A stretch of DNA of 64,000 nucleotides, taken from Tillus elongatus (Eukaryota; Arthropoda; Insecta; Coleoptera; Cleridae). Position numbers and translations under genes: made by a program. This document shows positions 38,333-54,944 of this stretch, piece by piece (position 1 is the first letter of the stretch; each line of letters begins with the position of its first letter). The notes below the pieces were generated by a model. It did no database searches. It worked only from the letters and a program-made list of their open reading frames with translations, and was not told where the DNA came from. The DNA lies in contig OZ023269.1 in assembly GCA_964006375.1 (NCBI GenBank), positions 8,797,926 to 8,861,925 on the forward strand, written 5' to 3'.

Positions 38333-40199
38333 CTCGTAGATAATTTGGATAATTGCAAGTTATTGCTTTGTTAGACGTTCTATTACCAGCGCCACTTCTA
38401 GTAAGCATTGAAAATCAATGAAAATATGAAAGCGATTCAGTGGTAGTATTCTTGTTAAGATGAAAACCAATTTGCAATGAGGTTTTAACAATATAACCAT
38501 CGCACTCAGACCTAACACCGTAAATTTGTAAAGCTGATAATCGGCTTGAACAAAAGTAAACTCGACATCTGAGGAGTGCTAATTTGCGATCATTAAATTT
38601 ATGAACTGGCATTAATTATTCCCATTCAGGAAAATTCGAACAAAAATTCAATTATAATTGAGATATATGATGATCCACTCTAACAATTGACATTTTTCTT
38701 TTTCAATTTTCCATTTTAGAGATCCACCCGGATCTGTACCCTTAAAACATTTGATTAATTATTCATTCATTAAAATGCACAAATGCCTGAAACCGTATTG
38801 TCTTTTCAATGAATAAAAATAAACGGTTGACGTAGGAGAATTTTAAATTTTATCTTTTTCATTCAAAGATGCTGAAAGCTTTAATTAATTACCTTTTACA
38901 TTAATTGCGTGAAGTTTACCATCCACTGTCATTTCAAGGGACTTCAAAAATATATCAGAACTATGTCACGATTAGGAACAATTCCATCTTTCTTTAATTA
39001 AGGTCACTCTTACACAATGTAAAATTTATTAGCTATGAGGAGCGCCAATAAATACAAGTTAGAGAAATTTAATTAAGATAGCCGTATTTAACGCTTTGAA
39101 TACCACGTCAGTCGGAAAATAGTGACATAGAAATTAATATTCAAGCTTTGCAATATTACTTATGCTCTCTCTGAGCCAAATTGGTTAACTGCATGACTAG
39201 ACAGAGTAGAAGGTTTTTATAGGTATATTTCTACTCAATGTATTTCTAGAAAGCTAAATCTCTCCACAGACTAGTCTAAAAGGGCTGAGATGGTATATTC
39301 ATTAGATGGAGTATCCTACTGGCCAGTACAATATTTTGCGCAATCTGCGTAAATAATATCAACTTATTATATCTAAGCCTTAGGTTAAAAAGACCTTATA
39401 ACAATACTAAACCACTTACAAAAAAAAATAATTAAAATAAGCTATAGCACGCTAGGAAGAAGAACAATATGATATTCATGCAAGACTCAAATGGTTATTC
39501 TTATTATGTTGTCATCGAATGCCATATTTAGCATCATATTTTAAAGTAGCTTGCGATGATATCAGGCCCTATTTTTTTAACAATGACGTTATACATTGTA
39601 CGCGCTCAGCCAGTTGAGACTATTCTAGAAGCGTAACGTCAGAAATGGGACAGCAAGGTAGAGGGGCGCGCAGAGAGTACTGACACGATAGAGTCGCAAT
39701 TCATTTGGCTGTAAGGCTTAGTTGAAATAGGTCACAGAAAATATTCAAGAGCGTTCACACCACAAGTAGCTATCGTAGTTTTAGTTTAGTGTCTGACTAG
39801 AGAAATCTACCGGAGGACAACCCTTTTAAATGGGATAGCTAGGACGCAGTCAGAAATCTGACTTCTATCTTATCGTCTCTATTTAATGTTGAGTCAACAA
39901 AAACCTGTGGACGTTACCGCCGTTGTCCTGAATCATAGTTCTTAGTTATAGGTAATTAAACTTCACACTGGGTTCTTCCTTTAAAAAGTGACCAATTCAA
40001 TTCGTGTTCTAGACAGCAAATCAGACGGAATAAATTGTTTTGATTTGCTGTTAATTTTTTGTGTATAGTAAACTTATAAACTTTTTTTCTAAAAATTTCA
40101 GATAGGTGTTAGTTTTAATTTCGGTATATAAATAAAATTGATGAATAAAAAAGGATGTGTCATACACCTTTTAGGATGTTTAAACGAATGAGTGTGAAT

Positions 40200-40200
<1 letters not shown>
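38333..40200. other. Intron sequence, nothing recognised
   Basis: A GC-richer patch at 39600-39720 has no frame or motif I recognise. Confidence 0.5.
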
Positions 40201-41398
<1,198 letters not shown>

Positions 41399-41454
41399 AC
41401 TTTTCTTTTAGTGTTTCATTTCATTTTTCCGTTATCTGATCAGATTGTTGTTAT

Positions 41455-41600
41455 ACTAAGTGAAGATTGATTGTGATTGTGATGAGCACTGATAAGAACA
41501 CTTGGAGAACCCATATAGCCATAACACATTTTAAAAAGGCCTGACGATCATTTTACTAACAAAGGTAACGTCATCAGAGGATGAAAAATTCAGAAATTTG
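41455..41600 (-). repeat. Hammerhead-core repeat family, copy 3
   Basis: Minus-strand core: CTGATGAC (41570-41577 on plus), GTTACC, TTT, GTTAGT, AAAAT, then GATCGTCAGG. The downstream GTTCTCCAAGTG and GTGCTCATCACA are conserved. It lies 145 bp upstream of exon (b). Confidence 0.65.
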
Positions 41601-41745
41601 CTGGACAAAGTGAATATTTGCTGTAAAAAATGTATTATTATGTTAATTGTACAATCTAATTTGTATTGTTTGTGTCAACTCGTTTGACACATTTTTTTTA
41701 TTTCATCCATGCTTAAATACATCTAAACGTTGTTAATTGTTTCAG

Positions 41746-41951
41746 GTGTTCTAGAAAACAGAGGAATTGCACCAGTAGAGAACATATTAAAATCAGTGGG
41801 ATTGTCAGCAACGCCACCAAATAAACGAATTAACGAACGCTTTGATTGGCTATTTATTGTCGCTAGAACAAGGAGATTACTTGGGATTAGCATTCTAATT
41901 GGAATGAATGTTGCTGAAGATGTCCGTAATTCCTCCGCGAACAAGATTGTC
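41746..41951 (+). CDS. Neprilysin-like M13 peptidase, internal exon (b)
   Basis: The acceptor TTGTTTCAG ends at 41745 and the donor GTAAGT starts at 41952. The single base left by exon (a) plus GT here makes a Gly codon, so the protein reads CMDT-G-VLENRGIAPVEN across the junction. That matches the family pattern of a Cys-Met followed by an acidic residue and a 'xxRGxxP' segment. The exon continues with an FDW motif and a helix RTRRLLGISILIG, and ends at NSSANKIV in phase 0; the NSS is a possible N-glycosylation site, as in secreted relatives. It follows an intron of about 36 kb that holds most of the transposons in this window. Confidence 0.9.
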
Positions 41952-42322
41952 GTAAGTACCAACCAGTATGTACAGTACACAACATGGTGCTACCAGTACA
42001 TTACTTATTCTAACAGCAAGATATTACTTGAGACTGCACGTTAAGCTAGATGATTAATCGTAGATTTTAGCTATTTTCAGATAAAGTATCCCAACATACC
42101 TATAGGATAGGTTTATGAGAGCCTTTTTCTAAAATTGTATTACTCTAATGAGAAAATCAGTTTCAAGCATGAAATTATCTACTTTTAGATATATTATTTT
42201 TCAGTGCTTCATAACGAATGTTTTAAATCGGTTGTCACTCTTGCATGTATCGACAAAAATAACATTTATATGAAACCGCAATAAGAAAAGTAATGCAGCC
42301 ACTTTTGTACGATTTTATACAG

Positions 42323-43730
42323 GGTGGCGCATTGAAAACGAAACAGACCGATTTGCGTCCAGAGAATATTTTTTTAAGAAACGCTGAAACACGTCAATTT
42401 TAATATTGAGAGGGACATGTTTTGACATAATACTCAACTTTGTCACATCACCCCTTAAGGGTGGTGATAACAACCCTTATATTTTAAATAGGGAACATGG
42501 GTCGAGTGTTACATCATTTGAAAGCTCTTTCTTTTCTGAATTCAGCACACTAATTTTTTTGGAAGTTTTATCAACTCGTTTAAAAATTATTCACAGTTGG
42601 AGTTGCAAGAACGTATTTCATTCATTGTGATAAAAAATGCACTAATTACTCAGTTTTTCGTTAAAAAAAACTGAAAAAATAAAACCAAACGTTCAAAAAT
42701 GTTTATTCAGTTAAGTAAATGTTCAAATTGTTGACCACCAGCTTCCATACAAAAGTACAAGTTTTGTCTAAAACGAGCTCTGCTATTCTGGAGCATTTGT
42801 GGGGTTATTAGACGGCATTCTTCAACAATGCGTCGTCGTAATTCTTCCAAAGACTCCCGTTGTGTTGCGTAAATTCAACTTTTTAAATGACCCCATAGAA
42901 AGAAGTCTAAAGGGGTTAAATCCGGTGATCTAGGGGGCGACCCAATCCATTGCTCTGGAAACTCTCTGTTCAAAAACTCCCTAACACGTTGTGAAAAATG
43001 CGGAGGAGCTCCATCTTGTTGAAACACTAATTGATTTTCTTAACAGCGATCATCATTTTCAAGAATCTCAATTAGTAGTGGGTAAACGATATCTTCTAGT
43101 AACTCCAAATGCGTTTCGCCACTCAAATTGCCATCAAGAAAAATTAGTCCGATTAAACGGTCTCCAAAAATGCCAGTCCAGACATTCAATTTCTGTGGAG
43201 TTTGAGTGTGGACTTCGTAAAAATTTCTTGGATTATTATCTGCCCAATAACGACAATTATGACGATTGACCGTAGAGTTTAACAAAAACGTACACTCGTT
43301 TAAAAAACAGATATTAAACAGAAAGTTCCCGTTATCAGCTATTCGTGTATAACTTCAAAAAACTCCAGCCGCCGATCAAAATCATCTTCATTCAGTTGTT
43401 GTACTAGATGAATTTTATACAGGTGAAATTTATGATGCTTCAATATTCGCTGAATAGTTCTTCTTTTGATGTTTGAAACAGTGGCCAAATTTCTCGTGCT
43501 TAAAAGTGGGTCTGCAGCAATTTGTCCTAAAACTTCAATCTCAGTAGTCTCATTTCTAACCGGAAATTCACGTTCAGGATCCCGTTTTTTGTTGGCTACT
43601 GAACCACTTTGTCGAAACTTTGCAACTAACTCCAAAATGTATTTTCTGTTAACATGTCTGTTAGGATGTTGTTCATTAAACAAATTCGCGGTACGGTTGG
43701 CACAGTCATCGCTTAAAAAAAAAGAATAAT
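42323..43730 (-). pseudogene. DD41D mariner-like element, copy b, right end lost
   Basis: Left terminal repeat CAGGGTGGCGCATTGAAAAC at 42330, after a TA. The minus-strand transposase pieces are MFNEQHPNRHVNRKYILELV (N-terminal helix-turn-helix; 43339-43683), HNCRYWADNNPRNFYEVHTQ and VWTGIFGDRLIGLIFLDGNL (43040-43285), and a C-terminal part to about 42700. Frameshifts split it, and the region between the second Asp and the third is decayed. It breaks at about 43730 where LINE-A copy 3 begins, so it lacks the second terminal repeat. About 90% similar by eye to copy c at 49579. Confidence 0.88.
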
Positions 43731-43732
43731 CA

Positions 43733-43965
43733 CCTCATCGGTGACCCTACCCTCACCCAAAAGGCTATCATCTCTTGTTCACTGACGTGCGGTTGGACTT
43801 CCAAGTTGTGGAATTCCTTGCCGGCACATATTTTTCCTTCTCCCCCGAACCTCCAAACCTTCAAGTCCAGAATTAACAAGTTGCCTCTTTCCTCCTTGTC
43901 GACACCCACGGTTCGATAGTATTTATGCTGTAAGCCCTCGTGGTGTGTTGTTGAAGTAAAAAAAA
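43733..43965 (+). mobile_element. LINE-A copy 3, 3' end fragment
   Basis: Begins CTCATCGGTGACCCTACCCT, runs through CAAGTTGTGGAATTCCTTGC and ends CTCGTGGTGTGTTGTTGAAG plus an A tail. It is joined to the broken end of the DD41D copy b with no spacer. Confidence 0.85.
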
Positions 43966-44509
43966 ATTATAAATAATTCAAGATAACGCATTGAACCACA
44001 AATAATTTACTGTGCGCACTTAGCCCCATTGGGGGAAGGGGGTACAGCACATACAGGTAGTGAAATCTGTTGTTTGCAATTTAAACCAGGAAACGGTATG
44101 ATTTCGCCCGTTTGAAAGGTATTCTTGATGATACATTATATTTTTCTACAGCCTTAATTTTTGTTTTAATCTGAACCCTTGTTACTGATACTCTTAATTC
44201 GATACAATCCTGTATGCCCGCATAACTAATACCTAATGATTAGGCAGTGACCAAGTCATCAACGACAAATGGCAACCCTGAAATTTTCGTAGATTCGTCA
44301 TTCCTTATCTCCTTTACTTTTCCTTTTGTTGTATTGATTTAGTTTTTTTAACACATCATTCAATACACTTAGCATCCTTTGCAATTCATTTTTCGTCCTC
44401 ACATCGGCGCTATGTCGTCCCCGTACCTTGGGCAATAGAACTGTTTTCGATTCATTTGTATTCCTGTTGTCTTCTCCTTCAACCTATTCATGGTATTTTC
44501 TATTAATAA

Positions 44510-44640
44510 TTGAGTAAAGATTAGAAACTGTGATGAGCACTGATAAGTACAGTTTGGAGAACCGAATTGACCGAATCACATTTTTCCGGATTATTTCGGT
44601 AACAACGTTAGGGTCGCCAGCGGGGTTAATATTCTGTCAT
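44510..44640 (-). repeat. Hammerhead-core repeat family, copy 4
   Basis: Minus-strand core: CTGGCGAC (44613-44620 on plus), CCTAAC, GTT, GTTACC, GAAAT, AATCCGG. Downstream GGTTCTCCAAACTGTACTTA and GTGCTCATCACAG conserved. Confidence 0.6.
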
Positions 44641-44862
44641 ATTGTCCCTCTCATAGCGCTAGCATTGTTATAGAAACGAAACTTTTTTGAATAAGTTAAT
44701 TAGTTATGGCAATAATTTGCATCCTGGCGGTACAGTTCTCCTCATTTTAGCTTCAGCTTCATATGTCTTAATATGCCAGTGTGTCTCATTAGCAAATATT
44801 ATAATTTTTTAAATTTTTTTCAAAATGGACTTGACCTGATTTTAGTAACATTTTACGATTTA

Positions 44863-47800
44863 ACATATCCTTCTCGAATATATGTGGTCTAAATTCTAAC
44901 CTGAACTCCGTCCACCATTTCCTCCAGGCTAATAGGCCCCAACTCCTCTTCCTCACCGAAACTCAAATCAGTGCCAAAACAGCCACTAATCACCTTAATT
45001 TCCCGGGGTATGAGCTCCTTACTTCCTTTAGATTGCATGAAGGCGTGTGCGCTTACGTCCGTAGTAATCTACCCTGCACCAGACCTCCCAATTTAGAAGC
45101 TGGAAGAAAAGACATACTATGGATAAAACTCTCTTTCAGGGCCGCAACTAAATTCATCAGTTGCATTTACCGGTCACCTTCTGACAACAACTTTGTTCAG
45201 CTCTTTGACTACCTTTCCGAAAAAACCAACCATCTGATTTCTGAATATCCTTCCTTCGAGGCCACTATTCTTGGTGACTTCAATGTCCATAATAAGAAAT
45301 GGCTAGGATCTTCAAAAACCGATCCAAAAGAAAGAGCAGCGGAGGCCTTTGCAGTCAGCAATTCTTTAGCCAATATGGTTCAGCAACCTATTTACTTTCC
45401 TCGCAGCCCATCACACAGCTCAAATCCCTTGGATATCCTTCTTACTACCAATCCTGACTCCTATAAGATATTAGTCACCGCTCCCCTTGGTCGCTCAGAC
45501 CACGGCATTGTCACTGCTCCCTGCGCAATGCAACCCGAGGTCACACAGTCATCACACCCACGTATCGTTTGGCACTACAACTCAGCGAACTGGGACGAAA
45601 TGCGAGATTACTTTTCCTCATTTCCAAGGGCGTCTGTCTGCTTCTCTCATCCTGACCCCTCTGATATCTCACAAAACGTCACCGAAATTATCCAAGCTGG
45701 CATAGAATTATTTTTTCCACGTACACAGAAAAGCTCATCAGCCACTCAAAAGCCCTGGTTCTCTAAATCTTTTGACACGGCTAGACTTGAAAAGGCCAAA
45801 GCTCACAAAACGCTTCTACACAATCCCAGTCAAGAAAACCGTCAAGCATTTAACGACGCAAGAAACCGCATTCTTTCTGAGGCAAAACACTCGTTGAATA
45901 ACCAAATCAAAAACAAAGTCATCTCAAGCTCCAACGGCAGCAAACCCTTCTGGACTCTTGCTAAATCTATTAAGAATAATTTCTGCAAGAGCACGTTTCC
46001 ACCTCTTGTCTCAGGGGATGAAATTGTTTCTACCGCCCTGGGCAAGGCTGAACTTTTTGCTTCGTTGTTCGCCAGAAATTCTACTCTCAACCTACCTTCA
46101 AATGTTCAACCACCAACAGTCCCCAATGTCGCGCATTAAATGACAGATATCATTTTCAAAACTAAAAAGGTACGAAAGATGCTCTCTTCTCTTAATACCA
46201 GGAAAGGCTCTATCCTTAACGAGATCCCAGCAATTGTTCTCAAACAATGGGCACCAGAACTTGCTCCTTTCCTGACTCGTCTTTTTCAGGCATCTTACAA
46301 TAGAGGCATATTCCCTAGTAACTGTAAAACTGCTCGAGTACAACCCGTCCCCAAGAAAGGATTCAAAACATTTCCTAGCAACTACAGGCCTATTTCTCTC
46401 CTTTTAGTCGTCTCTAAAGTGATGGAAAAGTATATAAACACCGAATCACTAAAATTTCTTGAAAAACACAGGCTAATCCACGACAGGCAGTATGAAGGAT
46501 CCAAAACATTTCCTAGCAACTACAGGCCTATTTCTCTCCTTTTAGTCGTCTCTAAAGTGATGGAAAAGTATATAAACACCGAATCACTAAAATTTCTTGA
46601 AAAACACAGGCTAATCCACGACAGGCAATATGAACTGCCGACCTCCTTTCCTTTGTCACCCATTCTTGGAACAAGTCTATGGAACTACACGGTGAATCCC
46701 AGATTGTCGCTCTAGACATATCCAAAGCATTCCACCAGGTCTGGCACGCAGCACTGCTTAATAAACTTCTAGCCTATGGCCTACCACCAAAACTCTGTAT
46801 CTGGACGGCAAATTTCCTCTCCAACCGGAGCATTTCTGTTGTCGTGGATGGCCATTCCTCTAAACTGTATCCAATTAATGCAGGAGTTCCTCAAGGTTCA
46901 GCTTTAACCCCTACTTTGTTTCTTCTCCACATCAATAACCTCCTCTCTAGCACATCCAACCCAGTTAACAGTTACGCGGACGACAGCACCCTCCACTTAA
47001 ATATATAATATTCTAATCCTGTCTCTTTAGCCCAATTAGATGAGGATCGCAGACTCATGGATGGTTCTGTCTCCGTGGATCTCCAAAAAATGTTAGCCTG
47101 GGGAAGTAGTAATCTTGTACAATTCAACCCCACCAAATCACAGTCTTGCTTTCTCTCTCATAGGAGGTATATCAGCCCTAGACCTATCACAGTGCACAAC
47201 CAAGTTATTCAAAGTAATGAGTCCTTTTCACTTGTTGGCATTTCTGTGGATCGAAATCTCAATTGGCACCAACATGTCACATCAATTGCAGAAGCGGCCG
47301 CTAAGAAATTAGGTTACCTCTTCTGGTCCCCGCAAATACATTTCACCAGCTAATCTCTATACCTTATATACTTCACAAATAAGACCAAACCTCGAATACT
47401 GATCCCACATCTGGGGTGCTGCTGCCGCTTCAATACCTGCTATCCTGGACTCCATTCATAAGAGAGCTATACGTCTCATCGGTGACCGTACCCTCACCCA
47501 AAGGCTGCCATCCCTTGCCTACTGACGTGCCGTCTTTTATACATATCTACACGGGCACTGCTCAGAGTTTTCTTCCATAGTTCCTCCACCTGCTGCCCCC
47601 AACAGATCTACCAGGGGAACAGAGCGAATGCACCTTTTTACTGTCCAGGTCACCAGACATAGAACATCTTGTTATGCCCGTTTTTTTTTGTCCCGAGGAT
47701 TCCAAGTTGTGGAATTCCTTGCCGGCACATGTTTTTCCTTCTCCCCCGAACCTCCAAACCTTTAAGTCCAGAATTAACAAGTTGCCTCTTTTCTCCCTGT

Positions 47801-47870
47801 CAACACCCACGGTACGATAGTATTTAGGCTGTAAGCCCTCGTGGTGTGTTGTTGAAATAAAAAATAAATA
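44863..47870 (+). pseudogene. LINE-A copy 4, most complete: APE endonuclease and reverse transcriptase
   Basis: Starts in the APE domain (ICGLNSNLNSVHHFLQA, TETQ), with ILGDFNVHNKKW and LGRSDHGIV catalytic motifs intact, so the nuclease half reads well (45033-46139). A TAA replaces a Lys codon at 46137-46139, then the same frame continues through VQPVPKK, NYRPISLLLVVSKVMEKYI and HDRQYE. A 138-bp in-frame tandem duplication (46359-46496 and 46497-46634) repeats that RT block, and the adjacent FRQRRSTADLL segment is deleted. After a frameshift, ALDISKAFHQVW, GVPQGSALTPTLFLLHI and SYADDSTLH (intact YADD) follow, then another stop at 47006. The 3' end is GTAAGCCCTCGTGGTGTGTT and TTGAAATAAAAAATAAATA near 47870. 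The 5' end is truncated. It sits in the second visible intron, same strand as the host gene. Confidence 0.92.
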
Positions 47871-47879
47871 AAAAAACGA

Positions 47880-48512
47880 AGAAATTGAATATGTATTCAT
47901 TAATTGGCAGAGATGTAACAGGTATTTTTGTATTTAAATTATACTAATTGTACACAATATCCTAATCAAGATTGTCAAAAATAACGTAAAAACTATATTA
48001 GCATAAAGTATAAGTAAAACATATTCCCTTTCAATATTGTGAGTTTTAGAGATATATATTTTTTCAAGTAACATCCAATTTTCACACCATTATTTTATAC
48101 TGCAGCCTTTGCTACTGAAGAGTACATTTCTTTGGCGGAAAATATCAAAAGTATTGAGTTTGATATATCAGGAATACTACGTGTATTGCACTTTTTCACA
48201 AAGGGTAATTTAATATAGCATTGCAGTCTTTTAGCGAAAAACCTCTCCAAGATCTTTCAAAGCAGATTTGAAGTTTTAGTCACGGAAGTCTGTTATTTGA
48301 AAGCGAGTAACCAGGTTTGTTTAACAAGGATAGGCAACATAACAAATCTAATATAGCAACTCCATGTTCTGAGATATTACCCGTCTGTTTGTTCCTGAAT
48401 TCGTGCAATACTTACGTAACAAAACCTTTAGGTGTTTTCATTTAGTAGTAAAGTAGTCTTTAGAGAGAAGTACATCTCGTATGATACGGCTGATAGAAAA
48501 TTCTAATTTCAG
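47880..48512. other. Intron sequence before exon (c), nothing recognised
   Basis: The stretch 48104-48190 reads open on plus, but has no M13 match and its flanking splice signals do not fit exon phases. Confidence 0.5.
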
Positions 48513-48689
48513 ATGGAGCAAGTAACCCCAGGATTCGGAGAAAGATATTTGTTACAAGCAGAAAAGTTTTCAACGGAAATAAGGAACTATAAAAAGTACA
48601 TCACCCAGATGCTTAAGGCGTATACAAACTTCACAGACGCTGAAAATTTTGCCGAAGACGTTGTAAATTTTAGCACACAAATAGCTAAG
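48513..48689 (+). CDS. Neprilysin-like M13 peptidase, internal exon (c)
   Basis: A 177-base, phase 0-0 exon with acceptor TCTAATTTCAG ending at 48512 and donor GTAATT at 48690. It encodes 59 residues beginning MEQVTPGFGERYLL, the family's 'bound-peptide/yyL' region. A helical part follows with RNYKKYITQML and ends AEDVVNFSTQIAK, equivalent to the 'fE..lA.i' helix of M13 enzymes. The leading ATG is an internal Met, since the preceding exon ends in phase 0 and joins as NKIV-MEQV. Confidence 0.88.
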
Positions 48690-49499
48690 GTAATTCCCTT
48701 GAAAAAATACCTATTGTGTCGTGTTAAGATAGTCCCTGCAAAGCCACAAACATAAAATAAAATACATATATAGATCTGGAACGCAAATTCAATACCACGG
48801 CACCGTATTGTGTACATTGTATTACTTTTATTACATGTAAATGCCTGAGTATCTGCATTTGGTTTCGTATTCGGGTTCTGCATAGATCGTTTAGAGCGAC
48901 AAACATATGTATTCAATGTGCTTTAAAGAGCTCTGAACGGTCTTCTCTTTTCTCACAGTTTTTTAAAGCGGCATGTAAATTTGTTTATGATAATGCCATG
49001 TTCTAAAATAGCCACGAATAGCAAAGTTTTAGCTGAACACATTATTTCTAAAAATCGTAAGCCAGGAGCAGTCTTTCGAGTCATTATACTTTTATTGACA
49101 TCATAATTTTACATAGAATAATGTAGCTGCTAATGTGGTCTGATAGTGAAAAAATTCTAACACATTTTAGACGAAGATAGTCACTTAGTTAATTAAATTT
49201 GAGGAGGATAAATGAAAAATGACTTGAGATGCAGTAAGTGGGTTATGACAGCAAATTTTTATAATCCTTTTTCACATGCAGGTAACGCAGCTTTTCATTA
49301 GTCTTTATACGTGAATTATGAAGTATGGTATTCTACATACCCTATCTAAAAGACCTTTCACGTAAATTTAATTAAATTCGTTGTTATTTCTGAAAATACT
49401 AATTGCTTTTAGAGAAACAACTTCAGAATGCTCTCAGAAATTTAATTCACCAAGCCAACAAAGCTTTTTAAGCTTTTTAGGAGAGAAAACAGCAACTAG

Positions 49500-49500
<1 letters not shown>

Positions 49501-49578
<78 letters not shown>
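49501..49578. repeat. (TA)n array 14
   Basis: Directly abuts the CAGG terminus of the DD41D element at 49579. Confidence 0.97.
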
Positions 49579-52235
<2,657 letters not shown>

Positions 52236-52239
52236 GAAC

Positions 52240-53380
52240 TACGTCCTAAAACGTTTATTTTCAGTCAGAGAGAAGTTTTTGGAACGGCGAATTTCCATAA
52301 TGTTTTTATTTTATTTGTAACCCCATAAAAATCTGTACATTTTATATTAAAAACAGAACAAAACAACAATAAATGTCCCATCATTTTGATTAATGCTTCC
52401 ACTAATATCATAGAAAAATCATGCAATTTAAATTAGTTAACATCATGTATTCTCCAGGTTTCTGTGAATATCAAGCAATCAAACACATCTGGCAAAGTAT
52501 ATATTTGTATGCAGATATGTTTAAAAAGAAATCACTTAAATCAGACGATTAGGTGAAAATAAAACAACGTTTATTCATAAATCTCTTTTATCTAAAAGGC
52601 TGTTAGAAAAAAAATACAGTTTTGCTCAGCTGCGCTATTAAAAAGTGAGCTTTGTGTATTAAGCAACATATGCATGACGAAATAAATCGTTTATGTATAA
52701 CCCCGAGCTAAACGTATACTGTTTTGCTCATCTTAATGCCGTTGATCTGACATACACAGATAGTAATTGAGTTACCTTGTATTACGTAACGGCTTTAGTG
52801 TAGAATATGTTCGTAACAAAGGATATGTATATGACACAAAGGTAAATATTTTCATCCCTGAGGCAAAGCAGATCGAATACAAAGTATAGACACATATTCC
52901 CAAATTCTTTGTTGCCAATTTATCACGATGCCAATATCGTTAACTTTGTTTATGAAATCTATAATTATTATAGCTGTTTCACGATTTGTACATTTAATTA
53001 ATAATATGGTTAATAATTTAATTATGCCTCACGGCACATTAACTCTTTAGGGAGGAAAATTGTACACCATTTCTCCAGATATTCCAGATAATAGAAAGAT
53101 ATGGGCAAGTGGAGCTCTTTCCAGATTATAGAGCACTTGCTTGACTTTTTTGCAATGAAGATGACCCTGATAAATCATTTAGCTTTTCGAAGCCATGCTT
53201 TGTGTTTTGTATAGTCTTAAAATGGGACCCTTCAAAGCGCATATGGTTAGTGAATTTTAGCACAGCTCTTGCAATAAATATCTAATTCCTTTTCGTTCCT
53301 CTCTCCTTTTATGTGCAGGTCCAATTCGCTATTTTAGTGCTAATCGGTGGGTCCACGTGAAAGCTTATCCAAAATGTACA
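52240..53380. other. Intron sequence, nothing recognised
   Basis: AT-rich, no domain-bearing frame. A pyrimidine-rich stretch ending TTATGTGCAG at 53320 looks like an acceptor but leads into no M13-like frame. Confidence 0.5.
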
Positions 53381-53384
53381 TTTG

Positions 53385-54940
53385 TCTATAGAGTCTGTTA
53401 ATACCAGGAAAGCCTCTGGCCTTGACGAGAGCACAGCAATTGTTCTCAAAAAATGCGCACCAGAACTTTCTCCTGCCCTGACTCGTCTGTTTCAAATATA
53501 TTACAATAGAGGCATATTCCCTAGTGACTGGACAACTGCTCGAGTACAACCCGTCCCCAAAAATGGATCCAAAGCGCTTACCAGCAACTACAAGCCTATT
53601 TCTCTCCTTTCAGTCGTCTCTAAAGTGATGGAAAAGTATATAAACACCGATATACTAAAATTTCTTGAAGAACACAGTCTAATCCACGACAGGCAGTATG
53701 GATTCCGTCAGCGCAGATCAACTGCTGACCTCCTTTCCTTTGTCACCCATTCTTGGAACAAGTTTATGGAACTACACGGTGAATCTCAGATTATCGCTCT
53801 AGACATATCCAAAGCATTCGACCAGGTCTGGTCGACTTCTGGCCTATGGCCTACCACCAAAACTCTGTACCTGGAGAGAAAATTTCCTCTCCAACCGGAG
53901 CATTTCTGTTGTCGTGGATGGCCATTCCTCTTAACTATATCCAATTAATGCAGGAATTCCTCAAGGCTCAGCTTTAGCCCCTACTTTGTTTCTTCTCCAC
54001 ATCAATGACCTCCTCTCTAGCACATCCAACTCAGTTCACAGTTGCGCGGACGACAGTTACGCGGACGACAGCACCCTGCACTCAAATATATTCTTAATAT
54101 AATATTCTAAGCCTGTCTCTTTAGCCCAATTGGATAAGGATCGCATACTCATGGAGGGTTCTGTCTCCGTGGATCTCAAAAAAATATTAACCTGGGGAAT
54201 TAGAAATCTTCTACAATTCAACATCACCAAATCTCAGGCTTGCTTTCTATCTCATAAGAGATACATCAGCCCTAGAGCCATCACAATGAACAACCAAGTT
54301 ATTCAAAGTAATGAGTCATTTTCACTTGTTGGCATTTCTGTGGATCGAAATCTCATTTGGCACCCACATGTCACATCAATTGCAGAAGCGGCTGCTAAGA
54401 AATTAGGTTTCCTCTACCGGGCTCGCAAATACTTATCACCAGCTAATCTCTATACCTTATATACTTCACAAATAAGGCCAAACCTCGAATACTGCTTCCA
54501 CATCTGGGGTGCTGCTGCCGCTTCTACACTCGCTATCCTGGACTTTATTCAGAAGATAGCTATACGTCTGATCGGTGACCCCTACCCTCACCCAAAGGCT
54601 GCCATCCCTTGCCCCCCGACGTGCCGTCGGTGATCTTTCTCTCTTTTATAGATATCTGCACGGACACTGCCCAGGGGAGCTTTCTTCCATACTTCCTCCA
54701 CCTGCTGCCCCCAACAGATCTACAAGGTCATCAGACATAGAGCATCTTGTTATGTCCGCTCCTTTGTCCCGAGGACTTTCAAGTTGTGAAATTCTTTGCC
54801 GGAACATGTTTTTCCTTCTCCTCCGACCTCCAAACGTTTAAGTCCAGAATTAGCAAGTTGCCTATTTCCTCGTTGTCGGCTCCCACGTTACGATAGTATT
54901 TAGGCTGTAAGCCCTCGTGGTGTCTTGTTGAAATAAAAAT
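53385..54940 (+). pseudogene. LINE-A copy 6, reverse-transcriptase half to 3' end
   Basis: Begins SVNTRKASGLDESTAIVLKK, then NYKPISLLSVVSKVMEKYI, FRQRRSTADLLSFVTHSW and ALDISKAFDQVW. A deletion of about 20 bp follows that scrambles the frame after 53830. The YADD region at 54042-54071 is a 15-bp tandem duplication giving CADDS-YADDS. A third frame at 54130-54633 resumes with RILMEGSVSVDLKKIL and SIAEAAAKKLGFLYRARKYL. The 3' end is CTCGTGGTGTCTTGTTGAAA plus A-rich tail. Better preserved in sequence than copies 2 and 5. Confidence 0.9.
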
Positions 54941-54944
54941 AGAA

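Noticed and set aside
45487..45705. Alternative frames inside LINE-A copies (45487-45705, 23362-23577 and similar)
   Set aside because: Shadow frames of the endonuclease/RT coding strand.
48104..48195. Possible extra M13 exon upstream of 48513
   Set aside because: Exons (b) and (c) join directly in phase with a family-like junction, and this stretch has no M13 motif or fitting splice phase.
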